Shown here: positions 28,030 to 35,761 of the stretch, piece after piece
How positions within the stretch are numbered: the stretch's first letter is position 1
Layout: every line of letters starts with the position of its first letter
NCBI GenBank assembly: GCA_048498555.1
Contig: JBEHXT010000005.1
Span: 124,001-188,000 of the forward strand
Reading direction: 5' to 3'
DNA length: 64,000 nt
DNA from: Danxiaibacter sp048498555
GTDB lineage: Bacteria; Bacteroidota; Bacteroidia; Chitinophagales; Chitinophagaceae
The notes under the pieces: generated by a model
The model's database searches: none
Told to the model about the DNA's origin: nothing
What the model saw: only the letters and a program-made list of their open reading frames with translations
Translations under genes and position numbers: made by a program

Positions 28030-28037
28030 TAATTTTG
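28030..28037 (+). promoter_or_regulatory. Promoter -7 element for korA
   Basis: TAATTTTG matches TAnnTTTG. The -33 region is imperfect (ATTT at 28009-28012, 17 nt upstream). The predicted leader is about 56 nt. Confidence 0.5.
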
Positions 28038-28099
28038 CATTCTTATATTAAGGTTATTTATATCTCTGAGGATTATTTAGCCCGAAAAAACGAATCGAA

Positions 28100-29953
28100 A
28101 TGGAAAGGAAAGAAGCTTTACTACAAGATGTAGTGATAAAATTTGCGGGAGATAGCGGAGACGGAATGCAGCTAACCGGCCAACAATTCACCAATAATAC
28201 AGCCCTGCTTGGAATTGACCTGGCAACATTCCCGGACTTTCCGGCCGAAATTCGTGCCCCGCAAGGTACTTTACCCGGCGTAAGCGGATACCAGATACAT
28301 TTTTCATCTGACAGGGTTTATACTCCCGGCGATCTTTGTGATGTGCTTGTGGCAATGAATGCCGCCGCTTTAAAGGCAAACCTGAAAAGCCTGAAGCAGG
28401 CAGGAAAAATCATTGTAAATATTGATGGCTTTGATGCAAAAAACCTTCGCTTAGCGAATTATGCCGATGGCGTAAACCCGCTTGAAGATGGCAGTTTGGA
28501 CAGTTACGAAGTGATTAAGATGGATGTTACCAAAATGACCAGGGAGTCGCTTAAAGAGTTTACTGACCTCGGCATGAAAGAAAAAGACAGGGCAAAAAAC
28601 ATGTTTGTGCTGGGCTTTTTATACTGGATGTACAATCGTAACCTGGATAATACCATCACTTTCCTTACAGAGAAATTCGGCAAAAAAGAAACCATACTTC
28701 AAAGTAATATAAAAGTACTGCAGGCAGGGTTTAACTATGGCGATACAACTGAGACTTTTACTACACGCTATCGTGTTGAAAAAGCAAAGTTGCCGTCCGG
28801 TTCATACCGAAGTGTTATGGGCAACCAATCTCTTGCTTACGGTTTAATTGCAGCTTCTGAAAAAAGCGGCCTTCCGTTATTTCTAGGCACCTACCCTATT
28901 ACACCCGCTTCAGATATCCTGCATGAATTAAGCAGGCACAAAAACTTTGGAATACGAACATTCCAGGCAGAAGATGAAATTGCAGGTATTACTTCTGCCA
29001 TTGGTGCTGCATATGGCGGAAGCCTTGGTGTTACCACTACTTCAGGGCCGGGCATGGCTTTAAAGGGCGAAGCGATGGGATTGGCTGTAATGCTTGAAAT
29101 TCCTTTACTTATTATCGATATTCAGCGTGGCGGCCCTTCAACTGGCTTGCCAACAAAAACGGAACAAAGTGATTTGCTGCAAGCGTATTATGGACGCAAT
29201 GGAGAATGCCCCATGCCTGTAATTTCTGCAAGCACTCCAAGCGATTGTTTTGGTGCAGTGTATGAAGCCGTAAGAATAGCAGTTCAGCACATGACCCCGG
29301 TAATATTTCTCAGCGACGGTTATATTGCTAACGGTGCAGAACCCTGGAAATTTCCTCAAAGCAATGACCTTGCTCCTATCGAAGTAAAGTTTAAAACGGA
29401 ACTAGGCTTTGATGAAGAGAAATTTATGCCTTATCTGCGCGATGAAAAACTGGTACGTCCGTGGGCCGTTCCTGGTACACCGGGATTAGAACATCGCATT
29501 GGCGGTATCGAAAAACAAAACATAACAGGCAACGTAAGCTACGATCCGGAGAATCACCAGTTGATGGTAAAAATCAGGCAGGAAAAGGTAGATAAAATTG
29601 CTGATTATATTCCTGAACAAAAACTTGACAGTGGCCCGGAGAAAGGCAAAGTACTTGTACTGGGATGGGGAAGTACATATGGTGCCATTAAGAGTGCTGC
29701 ATTAGAATTGCAGGAACAAGGCTATGCAATAAGCCATGCGCACTTACGTTACATAAGGCCTTTCCCAAAAAACCTTGGTGATATGCTGAAAAATTTTGAT
29801 CACGTACTTGTTCCGGAGATCAACAACGGACAGCTTGTTAAGATCATCCGCGATCAATATTTAATTGACGCAAAAGGTTACAACAAAATAATGGGCATCC
29901 CGATTACAAAAACAGAGCTGGTAACAGAACTAAAAAAATATTTCACTGAATAA
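28100..29953 (+). CDS. korA: 2-oxoacid:acceptor (2-oxoglutarate:ferredoxin) oxidoreductase, alpha subunit
   Basis: A 617-aa protein combining the gamma domain at the N-terminus (VVIKFAGDSGDGMQLTGQQF, APQGTLPGVSGYQIHF) and the pyrimidine-binding alpha domain from about residue 235 (FLGTYPITPASDILHELS, FQAEDEIAGITSAIGAAYGG, TTTSGPGMALKGEA), then the C-terminal transketolase-like domain (VLVLGWGSTYGAIKSA). The gamma-alpha fusion is usual for Bacteroidota. It would make succinyl-CoA and reduced ferredoxin with a TPP-binding beta subunit. No korB follows: a terminator begins 5 nt after the stop, so the beta subunit must be encoded elsewhere. Confidence 0.92.
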   Translation: MERKEALLQDVVIKFAGDSGDGMQLTGQQFTNNTALLGIDLATFPDFPAEIRAPQGTLPGVSGYQIHFSSDRVYTPGDLCDVLVAMNAAALKANLKSLKQAGKIIVNIDGFDAKNLRLANYADGVNPLEDGSLDSYEVIKMDVTKMTRESLKEFTDLGMKEKDRAKNMFVLGFLYWMYNRNLDNTITFLTEKFGKKETILQSNIKVLQAGFNYGDTTETFTTRYRVEKAKLPSGSYRSVMGNQSLAYGLIAASEKSGLPLFLGTYPITPASDILHELSRHKNFGIRTFQAEDEIAGITSAIGAAYGGSLGVTTTSGPGMALKGEAMGLAVMLEIPLLIIDIQRGGPSTGLPTKTEQSDLLQAYYGRNGECPMPVISASTPSDCFGAVYEAVRIAVQHMTPVIFLSDGYIANGAEPWKFPQSNDLAPIEVKFKTELGFDEEKFMPYLRDEKLVRPWAVPGTPGLEHRIGGIEKQNITGNVSYDPENHQLMVKIRQEKVDKIADYIPEQKLDSGPEKGKVLVLGWGSTYGAIKSAALELQEQGYAISHAHLRYIRPFPKNLGDMLKNFDHVLVPEINNGQLVKIIRDQYLIDAKGYNKIMGIPITKTELVTELKKYFTE

Positions 29954-29957
29954 AAAT

Positions 29958-29989
29958 AAAGCCGCAATTGTTTGCGGCTTTTCTTTTTG
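29958..29989 (+). terminator. korA terminator
   Basis: AAAGCCGCAA pairs with TTGCGGCTTT over a 4-nt loop and is followed by TTCTTTTT. Confidence 0.85.
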
Positions 29990-30093
29990 TACTTTTTACA
30001 CACTCTTTTGCATCCCAAAAAATAAAAAAAGAAGAGGTGGTTTTTCTTCCCCCGATGAAATGAACCGTCCCTCTTCCAAGATTGACAAGTGTT

Positions 30094-30110
30094 GGCCGGA
30101 ATATCCGGCC
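30094..30110. repeat. Palindrome GGCCGGA-ATA-TCCGGCC
   Basis: Seven-bp perfect arms around 3 nt, GC-rich in an AT-rich setting. It has no T-run. Purpose unknown; the loop is short for RNA, so it might be a protein site or a remnant. Confidence 0.5.
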
Positions 30111-30340
30111 GCGTTATGTTATGACAACAGAACTACCGTTCTTGTTGCAATTTATTCGTGATTTTTTTGTTAACCAATCCCTCTGAAATAAAACAACGTG
30201 ATGTAAATAAGGTTCGGAAAGCTGCAGAAAAAAAAACAAGGAACCACACAAGCCGCGAAAGACACAAGCAATTTATTTCCGAATAATAACAGGACTACGC
30301 GCATTAAGACATTTGCGTAAGCAAAAGGTTTAATGCAGAT

Positions 30341-30378
30341 AAAATAAAAAGAAGTGGCTCCTCCGTCAGGAAGAACCA
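30341..30378 (-). terminator. Terminator of the first DUF4382 gene
   Basis: On the minus strand GGTTCTTCC pairs with GGAGGAGCC over TGAC (two G-U pairs), followed by CTTCTTTTTATTTT. It lies 24 nt after the stop. Confidence 0.65.
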
Positions 30379-30401
30379 ACCCCTTTTTCCCCGATTGACA
30401 C

Positions 30402-31292
30402 TTATTTATGAAGTATGATTGTTTCCTGTTTTGCTGACTGGCCAACTTTTACTGAAACGTTGCTGATTGTGGTATCTGCATAACCATTAGAGCCATTCAC
30501 AAATAAAGTATAGCTACCCTCCGGCAAACCGTGTAAGCTAAAACGCCCTTCCCGGTCGGGTAATGCATAAACAGTATCAGCATTGCTCCACGCGCTTATC
30601 ACTGAATAAGCATCGCGTGGTTGTACGCGGCCTTCTATAGCACCTGTTTTTATTTTAGTGAAGCAGTGAATTACAGGTGTCAAATAAAACTCGTTGTTAC
30701 GTATTTGCACAATTGACCTGGCGATGTCAAAATCAAGCCATAATCTTTTTTTCTTTGGTTCAAACTCATCCCATTCGTGCCCTTTAAGCATAATTGTTAT
30801 AGATGCATTCGCCGCAACGTTTAAAGGATATGTTATACTGTCTTTTACTAGACTGTTGCTTGTACCCAGTGTAATCTTGATTTTCTTTACTGAACCAATT
30901 GAAATATTTCCTTGTGCCATCAGCGTATCTACGCCATTGCGTAAAGTAAGCAGGTCATAAACGCCAGCCTTAACATTCAAGTCTTCCCACACAGCGCAAG
31001 AACCATTTCCTTTGTTATCATCCCATCCATGGCCGTTACCATTATCATCTCCATTATCATCACTTGAATCAGACTTATCGCAGGTATCAACCAATGCCTG
31101 GACTGATCTTATATCTACAAAAACATTGTCAAAAAATCCAGGGCCATCGGTCATATAAAGGCTTACATTCTGCTTATTTGCAGGCACATCCGAAGAGGAT
31201 GATTTATCATTTTTGGTACAGGATACAACAACTGCGGATGTTGTAATTACTCCAAGCAATAGAAAGCCGTACAGGCGTTTTGTTTTCATCAT
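30402..31292 (-). CDS. DUF4382 lipoprotein, copy 1
   Basis: A 296-aa outer-membrane-type lipoprotein (lipobox VVSC). The DUF4382 domain begins NVSLYMTDGPGFFDNVFVDI and includes YDLLTLRNGVDTLMAQGNI and RLWLDFDIARSIV. The last 70 residues form a carboxypeptidase-regulatory-like beta fold (GAIEGRVQPRDAYSV ... VYALPDREGRFSLHGLPEGSYTLFV). An Asp/Asn/Gly-rich insert of about 25 residues near position 75 is absent from copy 2 and looks like a metal-binding or flexible loop. The gene is a tandem duplicate of 31796-32638, with conserved leader bases (AATTAAGTGTA) upstream of both. Function unknown; possibly surface binding of carbohydrate or metal. Confidence 0.88.
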   Translation of the reverse strand: MMKTKRLYGFLLLGVITTSAVVVSCTKNDKSSSSDVPANKQNVSLYMTDGPGFFDNVFVDIRSVQALVDTCDKSDSSDDNGDDNGNGHGWDDNKGNGSCAVWEDLNVKAGVYDLLTLRNGVDTLMAQGNISIGSVKKIKITLGTSNSLVKDSITYPLNVAANASITIMLKGHEWDEFEPKKKRLWLDFDIARSIVQIRNNEFYLTPVIHCFTKIKTGAIEGRVQPRDAYSVISAWSNADTVYALPDREGRFSLHGLPEGSYTLFVNGSNGYADTTISNVSVKVGQSAKQETIILHK

Positions 31293-31795
31293 AAGTAAAA
31301 ATTAAGTGTAGAGATCCGACCTATAGCTTTCTATTATTGTATAAATTTTAAATTATTCAGACCGCTACATAACGGACCGACTATCCTATTTTCTTAGTAA
31401 CAGGTAGTTTGCAGCGAGCATTATTTATCACGATTATTTTTCGTGTGTGAGGATATTTACAACTCCCGTACCAAACAAAACCGAACGAAAAAGGATTTTT
31501 TTTATTATGCTATAAGTATTTTTTAATGCGTGCCAATTAATATTGTTTATTCAGAAATTACGTCTTTGCGTTTTCGTAGTCAACGCTGCAGGAGAGATAT
31601 CGAATAGAGGATTGTTAAATGGTGGGATGTTCTATATTCATCAATCTAACTGAACATAGCCGCCAAATTTTCTTTTTAACTAAACCCATTAAGATGCTGG
31701 TTAAAAGTGCAAGGAACCACGTATAAAAAAAGGCATAAAACCTTTATCGGATTCTATGCCCTTTCTTGTATTACCACTGATAGTTACTTCATCTG
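31293..31795. other. 503-nt spacer between the two DUF4382 genes
   Basis: AT-rich, with no gene. It contains the terminator of copy 2 at 31724-31765 and presumably the promoter of copy 1; no TAnnTTTG element in the correct orientation was found. The string CAAGGAACCAC occurs here (31710-31720) and also downstream of copy 1, which fits duplication of the gene with its 3' flank. Confidence 0.45.
31724..31765 (-). terminator. Terminator of the second DUF4382 gene
   Basis: On the minus strand AAAGGGCATAGAA pairs with TTTTATGCCTTTTTTT. It is about 31 nt after the stop. Confidence 0.75.
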
Positions 31796-32638
31796 TTATT
31801 TGTGAAGCATAATAGTATCAAGCTTCGTTACCTCACCCATCTTAACACTTATCTTGTTTATAGTAGTGTCTTTATAGCCATTTGAGGTATTGATGAACAC
31901 ATTATAATCGCCTGGCTTTAAACCGTACATATTAAACCTGCCGTAACCATCCGGCAATGCATAAACGGTATCTTTACCCATCCAGCCAGTTATTACAGGG
32001 TATGCATCGTGCGGCAAAGCAAAACCTGAAATACCGCCGGTTTTTGATTTCACAAAGAAATGAATAACTGGCACCAGCAAGAATTCGTTGTGACGAACTT
32101 CTACGATGGATTTTGCTACAACAAAATCAAGCCATAGCCTTTTCTGATCGGGGAGAAATTCTTCCCATTCATTATCAGCCAAAGAAATGGAGATTGAAGA
32201 GCTTGCAGGAATCTGAAGAGGATACTTCACACCACTCTTTACAAGACTGTTGTTGGCACCCAATTCAATTTTTATTTGCTTAATAAGGCCTTTAGGTATC
32301 TGGCCATCAGCCAACAGTGTATCTACGCCATTACGCAGTGTTAGAAGGTCATATACTCCCGGTTTTATATGAAGCGTTTCCCAGGTAAGACAACTATCCA
32401 TCACACTTGAATGATTGTGTTTTGACGCGCATGTATCTACACTAATTTTGACCGACTCCATATCGAGATATACATGATCAAAGAAACCGGGGCCGTCTGT
32501 CAAATAAAGAGATACGGATTGTTTGTCAGCAGGGAGCGACGAAGGAGCAGCCTGATTAGTCTTTGAACACGCGATTGCTACTAATGAAGCAATACCGGCT
32601 GCGATCAGCAAAGTGCCGAGGAGATGATTGTTTTTCAT
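31796..32638 (-). CDS. DUF4382 lipoprotein, copy 2
   Basis: A 280-aa lipoprotein (MKNNHLLGTLLIAAGIASLVAIAC, lipobox IAIAC or near). The DUF4382 domain (SVSLYLTDGPGFFDHVYLDM, YDLLTLRNGVDTLLADGQI, RLWLDFVVAKSIV) and the C-terminal regulatory-like beta fold (GISGFALPHDAYPV, YALPDGYGRFNMYGL) align along the full length with copy 1 apart from the acidic insert. Each copy has its own terminator, so the two can be expressed independently. No neighbouring gene suggests a role. Confidence 0.88.
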   Translation of the reverse strand: MKNNHLLGTLLIAAGIASLVAIACSKTNQAAPSSLPADKQSVSLYLTDGPGFFDHVYLDMESVKISVDTCASKHNHSSVMDSCLTWETLHIKPGVYDLLTLRNGVDTLLADGQIPKGLIKQIKIELGANNSLVKSGVKYPLQIPASSSISISLADNEWEEFLPDQKRLWLDFVVAKSIVEVRHNEFLLVPVIHFFVKSKTGGISGFALPHDAYPVITGWMGKDTVYALPDGYGRFNMYGLKPGDYNVFINTSNGYKDTTINKISVKMGEVTKLDTIMLHK

Positions 32639-33078
32639 ACGCGAATAATTAAGTGTAAAATTTACCTATCCCTTGCGGTTTAAAACGTGAAAGGTTACGC
32701 AGCATAATTAAACATGCAGTAGGTCCATGCAGGAGGTCAAAAATAGATTTACGAGGGATTAGAAGATGCTTTTGTGCAGTGGATTAACGACGCAGAGGTC
32801 AAGAAAGAAAGTGAATTAATATCGAACAAATTATGCGCCAAAAGACTGCATTACGAACTTAGGGTTTAATCAAAATTTTAGATTTTGTCTAAATCTTTTG
32901 TTAACTCTATAAGCGTGCATCATTGTTCACTTAACGTCAATTTCTTATTAGTAGTTTAAAACTCTATGCTGAGCAGTATTTCTGCGGAGTTGAGGGAAAT
33001 TTACAGGCATATATGAGCAAAAAAAATCAGCGTCTTATTATTACAAAAACGCTGATTAAACTTATTGGTCGATCTGGA
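32639..33078. other. 440-nt gene-free region
   Basis: It holds the likely promoter region of DUF4382 copy 2 (a TATTTTTG at 32745-32738, minus, without a good -33) and the terminator of the LysR gene at 33018-33057. A small TTTAGA/TCTAAA hairpin lies at about 32878-32894. No gene seen. Confidence 0.4.
33018..33057 (-). terminator. Terminator of the LysR-family gene
   Basis: On the minus strand AATCAGCGT pairs with ACGCTGATT over a 15-nt loop, followed by eight T. Confidence 0.8.
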
Positions 33079-34026
33079 TTAAACCAGTACTAAATCTTCT
33101 TCCTGTACTTCAGGCATGTCATCCATATCCAAAACAATTTCAGAAAAATGATACTTGAGGCTGTCTAAGAAATTCTGGATAGCAACATTGTGTTTGCATG
33201 TAGCAGCGTACCAGGTACGTTTAGCCACTTCACGCGGTAAGGGGCGCGCTACTATATTACGGCTTTGCAGGTAAGGCTTAATGATCCAGTTTGCCAAAAC
33301 ACTTACACCGAGATTGGAACTAACCATTTCAATAATCGCATCAGTATAATGTATGCGATGCAGGTTTTTCAACTTTACCTGTTGCATCTGAATCATCCTT
33401 TCTATTACGGGAACATTGCCAGAGTTAGGATCTACAAATGAAAGAAACAATTCTTCATCTTCGAAGTCCTTTATCTCAATCATTTTTTTCTGTGCCAACG
33501 GATGTTCTTTGGACATGATCACCATTAATTGATCTTCGAAAATCGGTTCATAGTGGATGTTGGGATTATCAATTTTCGTTTTTACAATCCCTACATCCAG
33601 ATCGCCACTTAAAAGAAATTCCAGTGGCTTATGTGTTGCATTTGAATGAATATTAATATTAATATCCGGGCATTTTGCTTTATAATATTTTATGATGCAG
33701 GGAAGCCAGTGATATGCGGTGTAACACTGTGTTGTAATATTTAACGTTCCTATTTTTCCTTTTTTAAAATTCACTATATCCTTTTCAAGCAACCTTACTT
33801 CGGAGAGAATTTTCTCTGCACTTATCAAAAATCTCTCCCCTTCTTCAGTAAGCTGCAAGCGCTTTCCCTTGCGCGTAAAAACCTGTGTATTTAATTCTCT
33901 TTCAAGCTCTTTTAGTTGATGGCTCAAGGCAGATTGCGTTAAATGTAAAGCCTCTGCAGCGTTGGTTAGCGTTCCGGCTTTAACCGCTGTTTCTACCAGC
34001 CGGAAATGGTGTAATCCGATATTCAT
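33079..34026 (-). CDS. LysR-family transcriptional regulator
   Basis: A 315-aa regulator. The winged helix-turn-helix is at residues 4-62 (FRLVETAVKAGTLTNAAEALHLTQSALSHQLKELERELNTQVFTRKGKRLQLTEEG is the core region, quoted here only in part as TNAAEALHLTQSALSHQ). The periplasmic-binding-like effector domain follows (GTLNITTQCYTAYHWLP, DLDVGIVKTKI). The N-terminal half resembles MetR-type members. It is transcribed divergently from a TolC/RND/adaptor operon with 159 nt between the starts, the classic arrangement for a regulator of that operon. The inducing ligand is unknown. Confidence 0.92.
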   Translation of the reverse strand: MNIGLHHFRLVETAVKAGTLTNAAEALHLTQSALSHQLKELERELNTQVFTRKGKRLQLTEEGERFLISAEKILSEVRLLEKDIVNFKKGKIGTLNITTQCYTAYHWLPCIIKYYKAKCPDININIHSNATHKPLEFLLSGDLDVGIVKTKIDNPNIHYEPIFEDQLMVIMSKEHPLAQKKMIEIKDFEDEELFLSFVDPNSGNVPVIERMIQMQQVKLKNLHRIHYTDAIIEMVSSNLGVSVLANWIIKPYLQSRNIVARPLPREVAKRTWYAATCKHNVAIQNFLDSLKYHFSEIVLDMDDMPEVQEEDLVLV

Positions 34027-34095
34027 TATGAATGATATTAATGAGTTTGATAAAATTAATTCATTTTATTCATAATTGCGTTAGCTGTAGATTTG
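34021..34095 (+). promoter_or_regulatory. Divergent control region: ATTCAT repeats and efflux operon promoter
   Basis: ATTCATTATGAAT (34021-34033) is a near-palindrome with the T-N11-A form bound by LysR regulators, and covers the regulator's own start codon. Further ATTCAT-like half-sites follow at 34060-34065 and 34069-34074. TAGATTTG (34088-34095) is a TAnnTTTG element for the plus-strand operon, and the half-sites occupy its -33 zone. Operator use is inferred. Confidence 0.5.
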
Positions 34096-34185
34096 CACAG
34101 TAACTTTTCACCGAAACACTTACTATTACCCCGGGTATATTTTTGAGGCTTTTAAACTCGAACAGCTAAACAGTAATTTCTCCCG

Positions 34186-35592
34186 ATGTTTAAAAAATTT
34201 TTTTTCTATTCTCTGTTATTATTTGCAGCTAGTTTAAAAACAACTTCTGCACACAGCCAGCAAACATTAAGTTTACAGCAAGCTATTGAAACTGCCGTAA
34301 AAAATTACGGTACTATCAGAGCTAAATCGAATTATGTAAAAGCTTCAGAGCAAACCTTAATTCAAAGTCAAAAGGAGTACCTGCCAGACCTTAACGTTTC
34401 CTTTCAACAGGATTATGGAACCGTTAACGGCCAAACCGGCCCTTCTTACGGATACCGTGGTTTAAGTGTTGCATCTTCCGGCCCATCACTTGCCTCCCAA
34501 AACTGGAACTCAGCTTTTGGCGCGCTTTACCTGGCTAACGTTAACTGGGATTTTTTCGCCTTCGGCAAAGCAAAAGAAAAAATAAAGGTTGCACAGACTG
34601 CGCTCGAAAGAGACAAGAATGATCTAGGCCAGGAAAAATTTCAGCATACCATCCGTGTATCTGCAGCATACCTTACAGTTCTTGCAGCGCACCAGGTGAG
34701 CAGGTCTCAACAAAACAATCTTGATCGTTCAATTGCTTTGCGCAATGTTGTTGTTGCCCGTGTTAAGAATGGCCTCAATGCGGGAGTGGACTCTTCTCTC
34801 GCTAATGCAGAAGTCTCCAATTCCAAAATATCTTTAACAAGAGCACAAGATTATGAGCAGGAGCAAATGAATTTACTTGCGCAACTGATGGGTGTTCCTT
34901 CGCAGAATTTTATGCTTGATACATTGTTCCTGACACAAATTCCTCCGGATATTCTTGATACGGCACAGAGTACTCAACAAAATCATCCGTTGCTAAAATT
35001 TTATCGTGAACGCGTCAATTTAAGCAGTGAACAAGCTAAGTATTACAATACTTTCAAGTATCCAACTTTTTCCGTTTTTGGCGTGATGCAAGGCAAGGGC
35101 TCAGGCTTTGACTATGATTACGGCGCATTGAACAAAAGCGGTTTTTCACACGATTATTTCGATGGTGTTAATCCTACAAGAAGCAACTACATTCTTGGTG
35201 TTGGCATGATCTGGAATCTTACCAGCCCATTGCGCGTAAACAGGCAGGTTGAAGCACTCAAATACACTACAAAAGGCTTGCAGGATGAATATGACCAGCT
35301 TAATCAAAATCTGCAAAATCAACTTGATCTGTCTGAGACCAAAATAAAAAATGCATTAAGCAATTATCGCGAAGCTCCTATCCAGGTAAAATCAGCATCT
35401 GACGCGTACCTGCAGAAAAGTGTGCTGTATAAAAATGGCCTGAGCAATATTGTTGATGTGACGCAAGCACTTTTTGGCCTTAACAGGGCTGAAACAGACC
35501 GCGACATTGCATTTGCCAATGTTTGGCAGGCATTGCTTTTAAAAGCTGCAGCAAGCGGCGACTTCAGCATTGTTCTCAGCGGCCTGCGTTAG
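34186..35592 (+). CDS. TolC-family outer-membrane efflux protein
   Basis: A 468-aa protein with signal peptide (FFFYSLLLFAASLKTTSAHSQ) and two TolC repeats, the first starting LSLQQAIETAVKNYGTIRAKSNY and the second recognisable by SPLRVNRQVEALKYTTKGLQDEY and YKNGLSNIVDVTQALFGLNRAE. It is the first gene of the tripartite efflux operon regulated from the divergent LysR gene. ATG 34186 leaves a leader of about 85 nt from the predicted start. Confidence 0.92.
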   Translation: MFKKFFFYSLLLFAASLKTTSAHSQQTLSLQQAIETAVKNYGTIRAKSNYVKASEQTLIQSQKEYLPDLNVSFQQDYGTVNGQTGPSYGYRGLSVASSGPSLASQNWNSAFGALYLANVNWDFFAFGKAKEKIKVAQTALERDKNDLGQEKFQHTIRVSAAYLTVLAAHQVSRSQQNNLDRSIALRNVVVARVKNGLNAGVDSSLANAEVSNSKISLTRAQDYEQEQMNLLAQLMGVPSQNFMLDTLFLTQIPPDILDTAQSTQQNHPLLKFYRERVNLSSEQAKYYNTFKYPTFSVFGVMQGKGSGFDYDYGALNKSGFSHDYFDGVNPTRSNYILGVGMIWNLTSPLRVNRQVEALKYTTKGLQDEYDQLNQNLQNQLDLSETKIKNALSNYREAPIQVKSASDAYLQKSVLYKNGLSNIVDVTQALFGLNRAETDRDIAFANVWQALLLKAAASGDFSIVLSGLR

Positions 35593-35671
35593 CAGCCGGC
35601 CATTTACAATAAACTATTTCTACGTAGATCCCTGCTGTTATACGATTTAAAACAGAACACCACGATACAAC

Positions 35672-35761
35672 ATGAAAAATATGATTAGCAGTTATAAGCC
35701 TGTTACAGTAAACTTCCCCTTACGTAAGGGTGCGGAGGAGGCCGTTATTTTATGGGATTAA
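35672..35761 (+). CDS. Possible 29-aa leader peptide overlapping the RND permease start
   Basis: A short frame opening MKNMISSYKPVTVNFP ends with TAA at 35759-35761, ten bases into the RND gene whose ATG is at 35752. A GGAGGA sequence at 35734-35740 can serve the RND start. The arrangement would allow translational coupling. There is no independent evidence that the peptide is made. Confidence 0.25.
   Translation: MKNMISSYKPVTVNFPLRKGAEEAVILWD

Larger units (their letters stand above)
27744..28099. other. 356-nt divergent intergenic region
   Basis: It lies between the deacetylase gene (minus) and korA (plus). It holds the repeat at 27948-27980 and the korA promoter at 28030-28037. Nothing else was recognised. 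Confidence 0.5.
29954..30401. other. 448-nt gene-free region between korA and the DUF4382 pair
   Basis: Two convergent transcripts end here. It contains the korA terminator, a short inverted repeat at 30094-30110 and the terminator for the lipoprotein gene at 30341-30378. A 91-aa minus-strand frame at 30170-30445 overlaps the lipoprotein end and has no features of a gene. Confidence 0.5.

Noticed and set aside
30170..30445. 91-aa minus-strand frame after the first DUF4382 gene
   Set aside because: It overlaps the terminator and the end of the lipoprotein gene in another frame and shows no domain.
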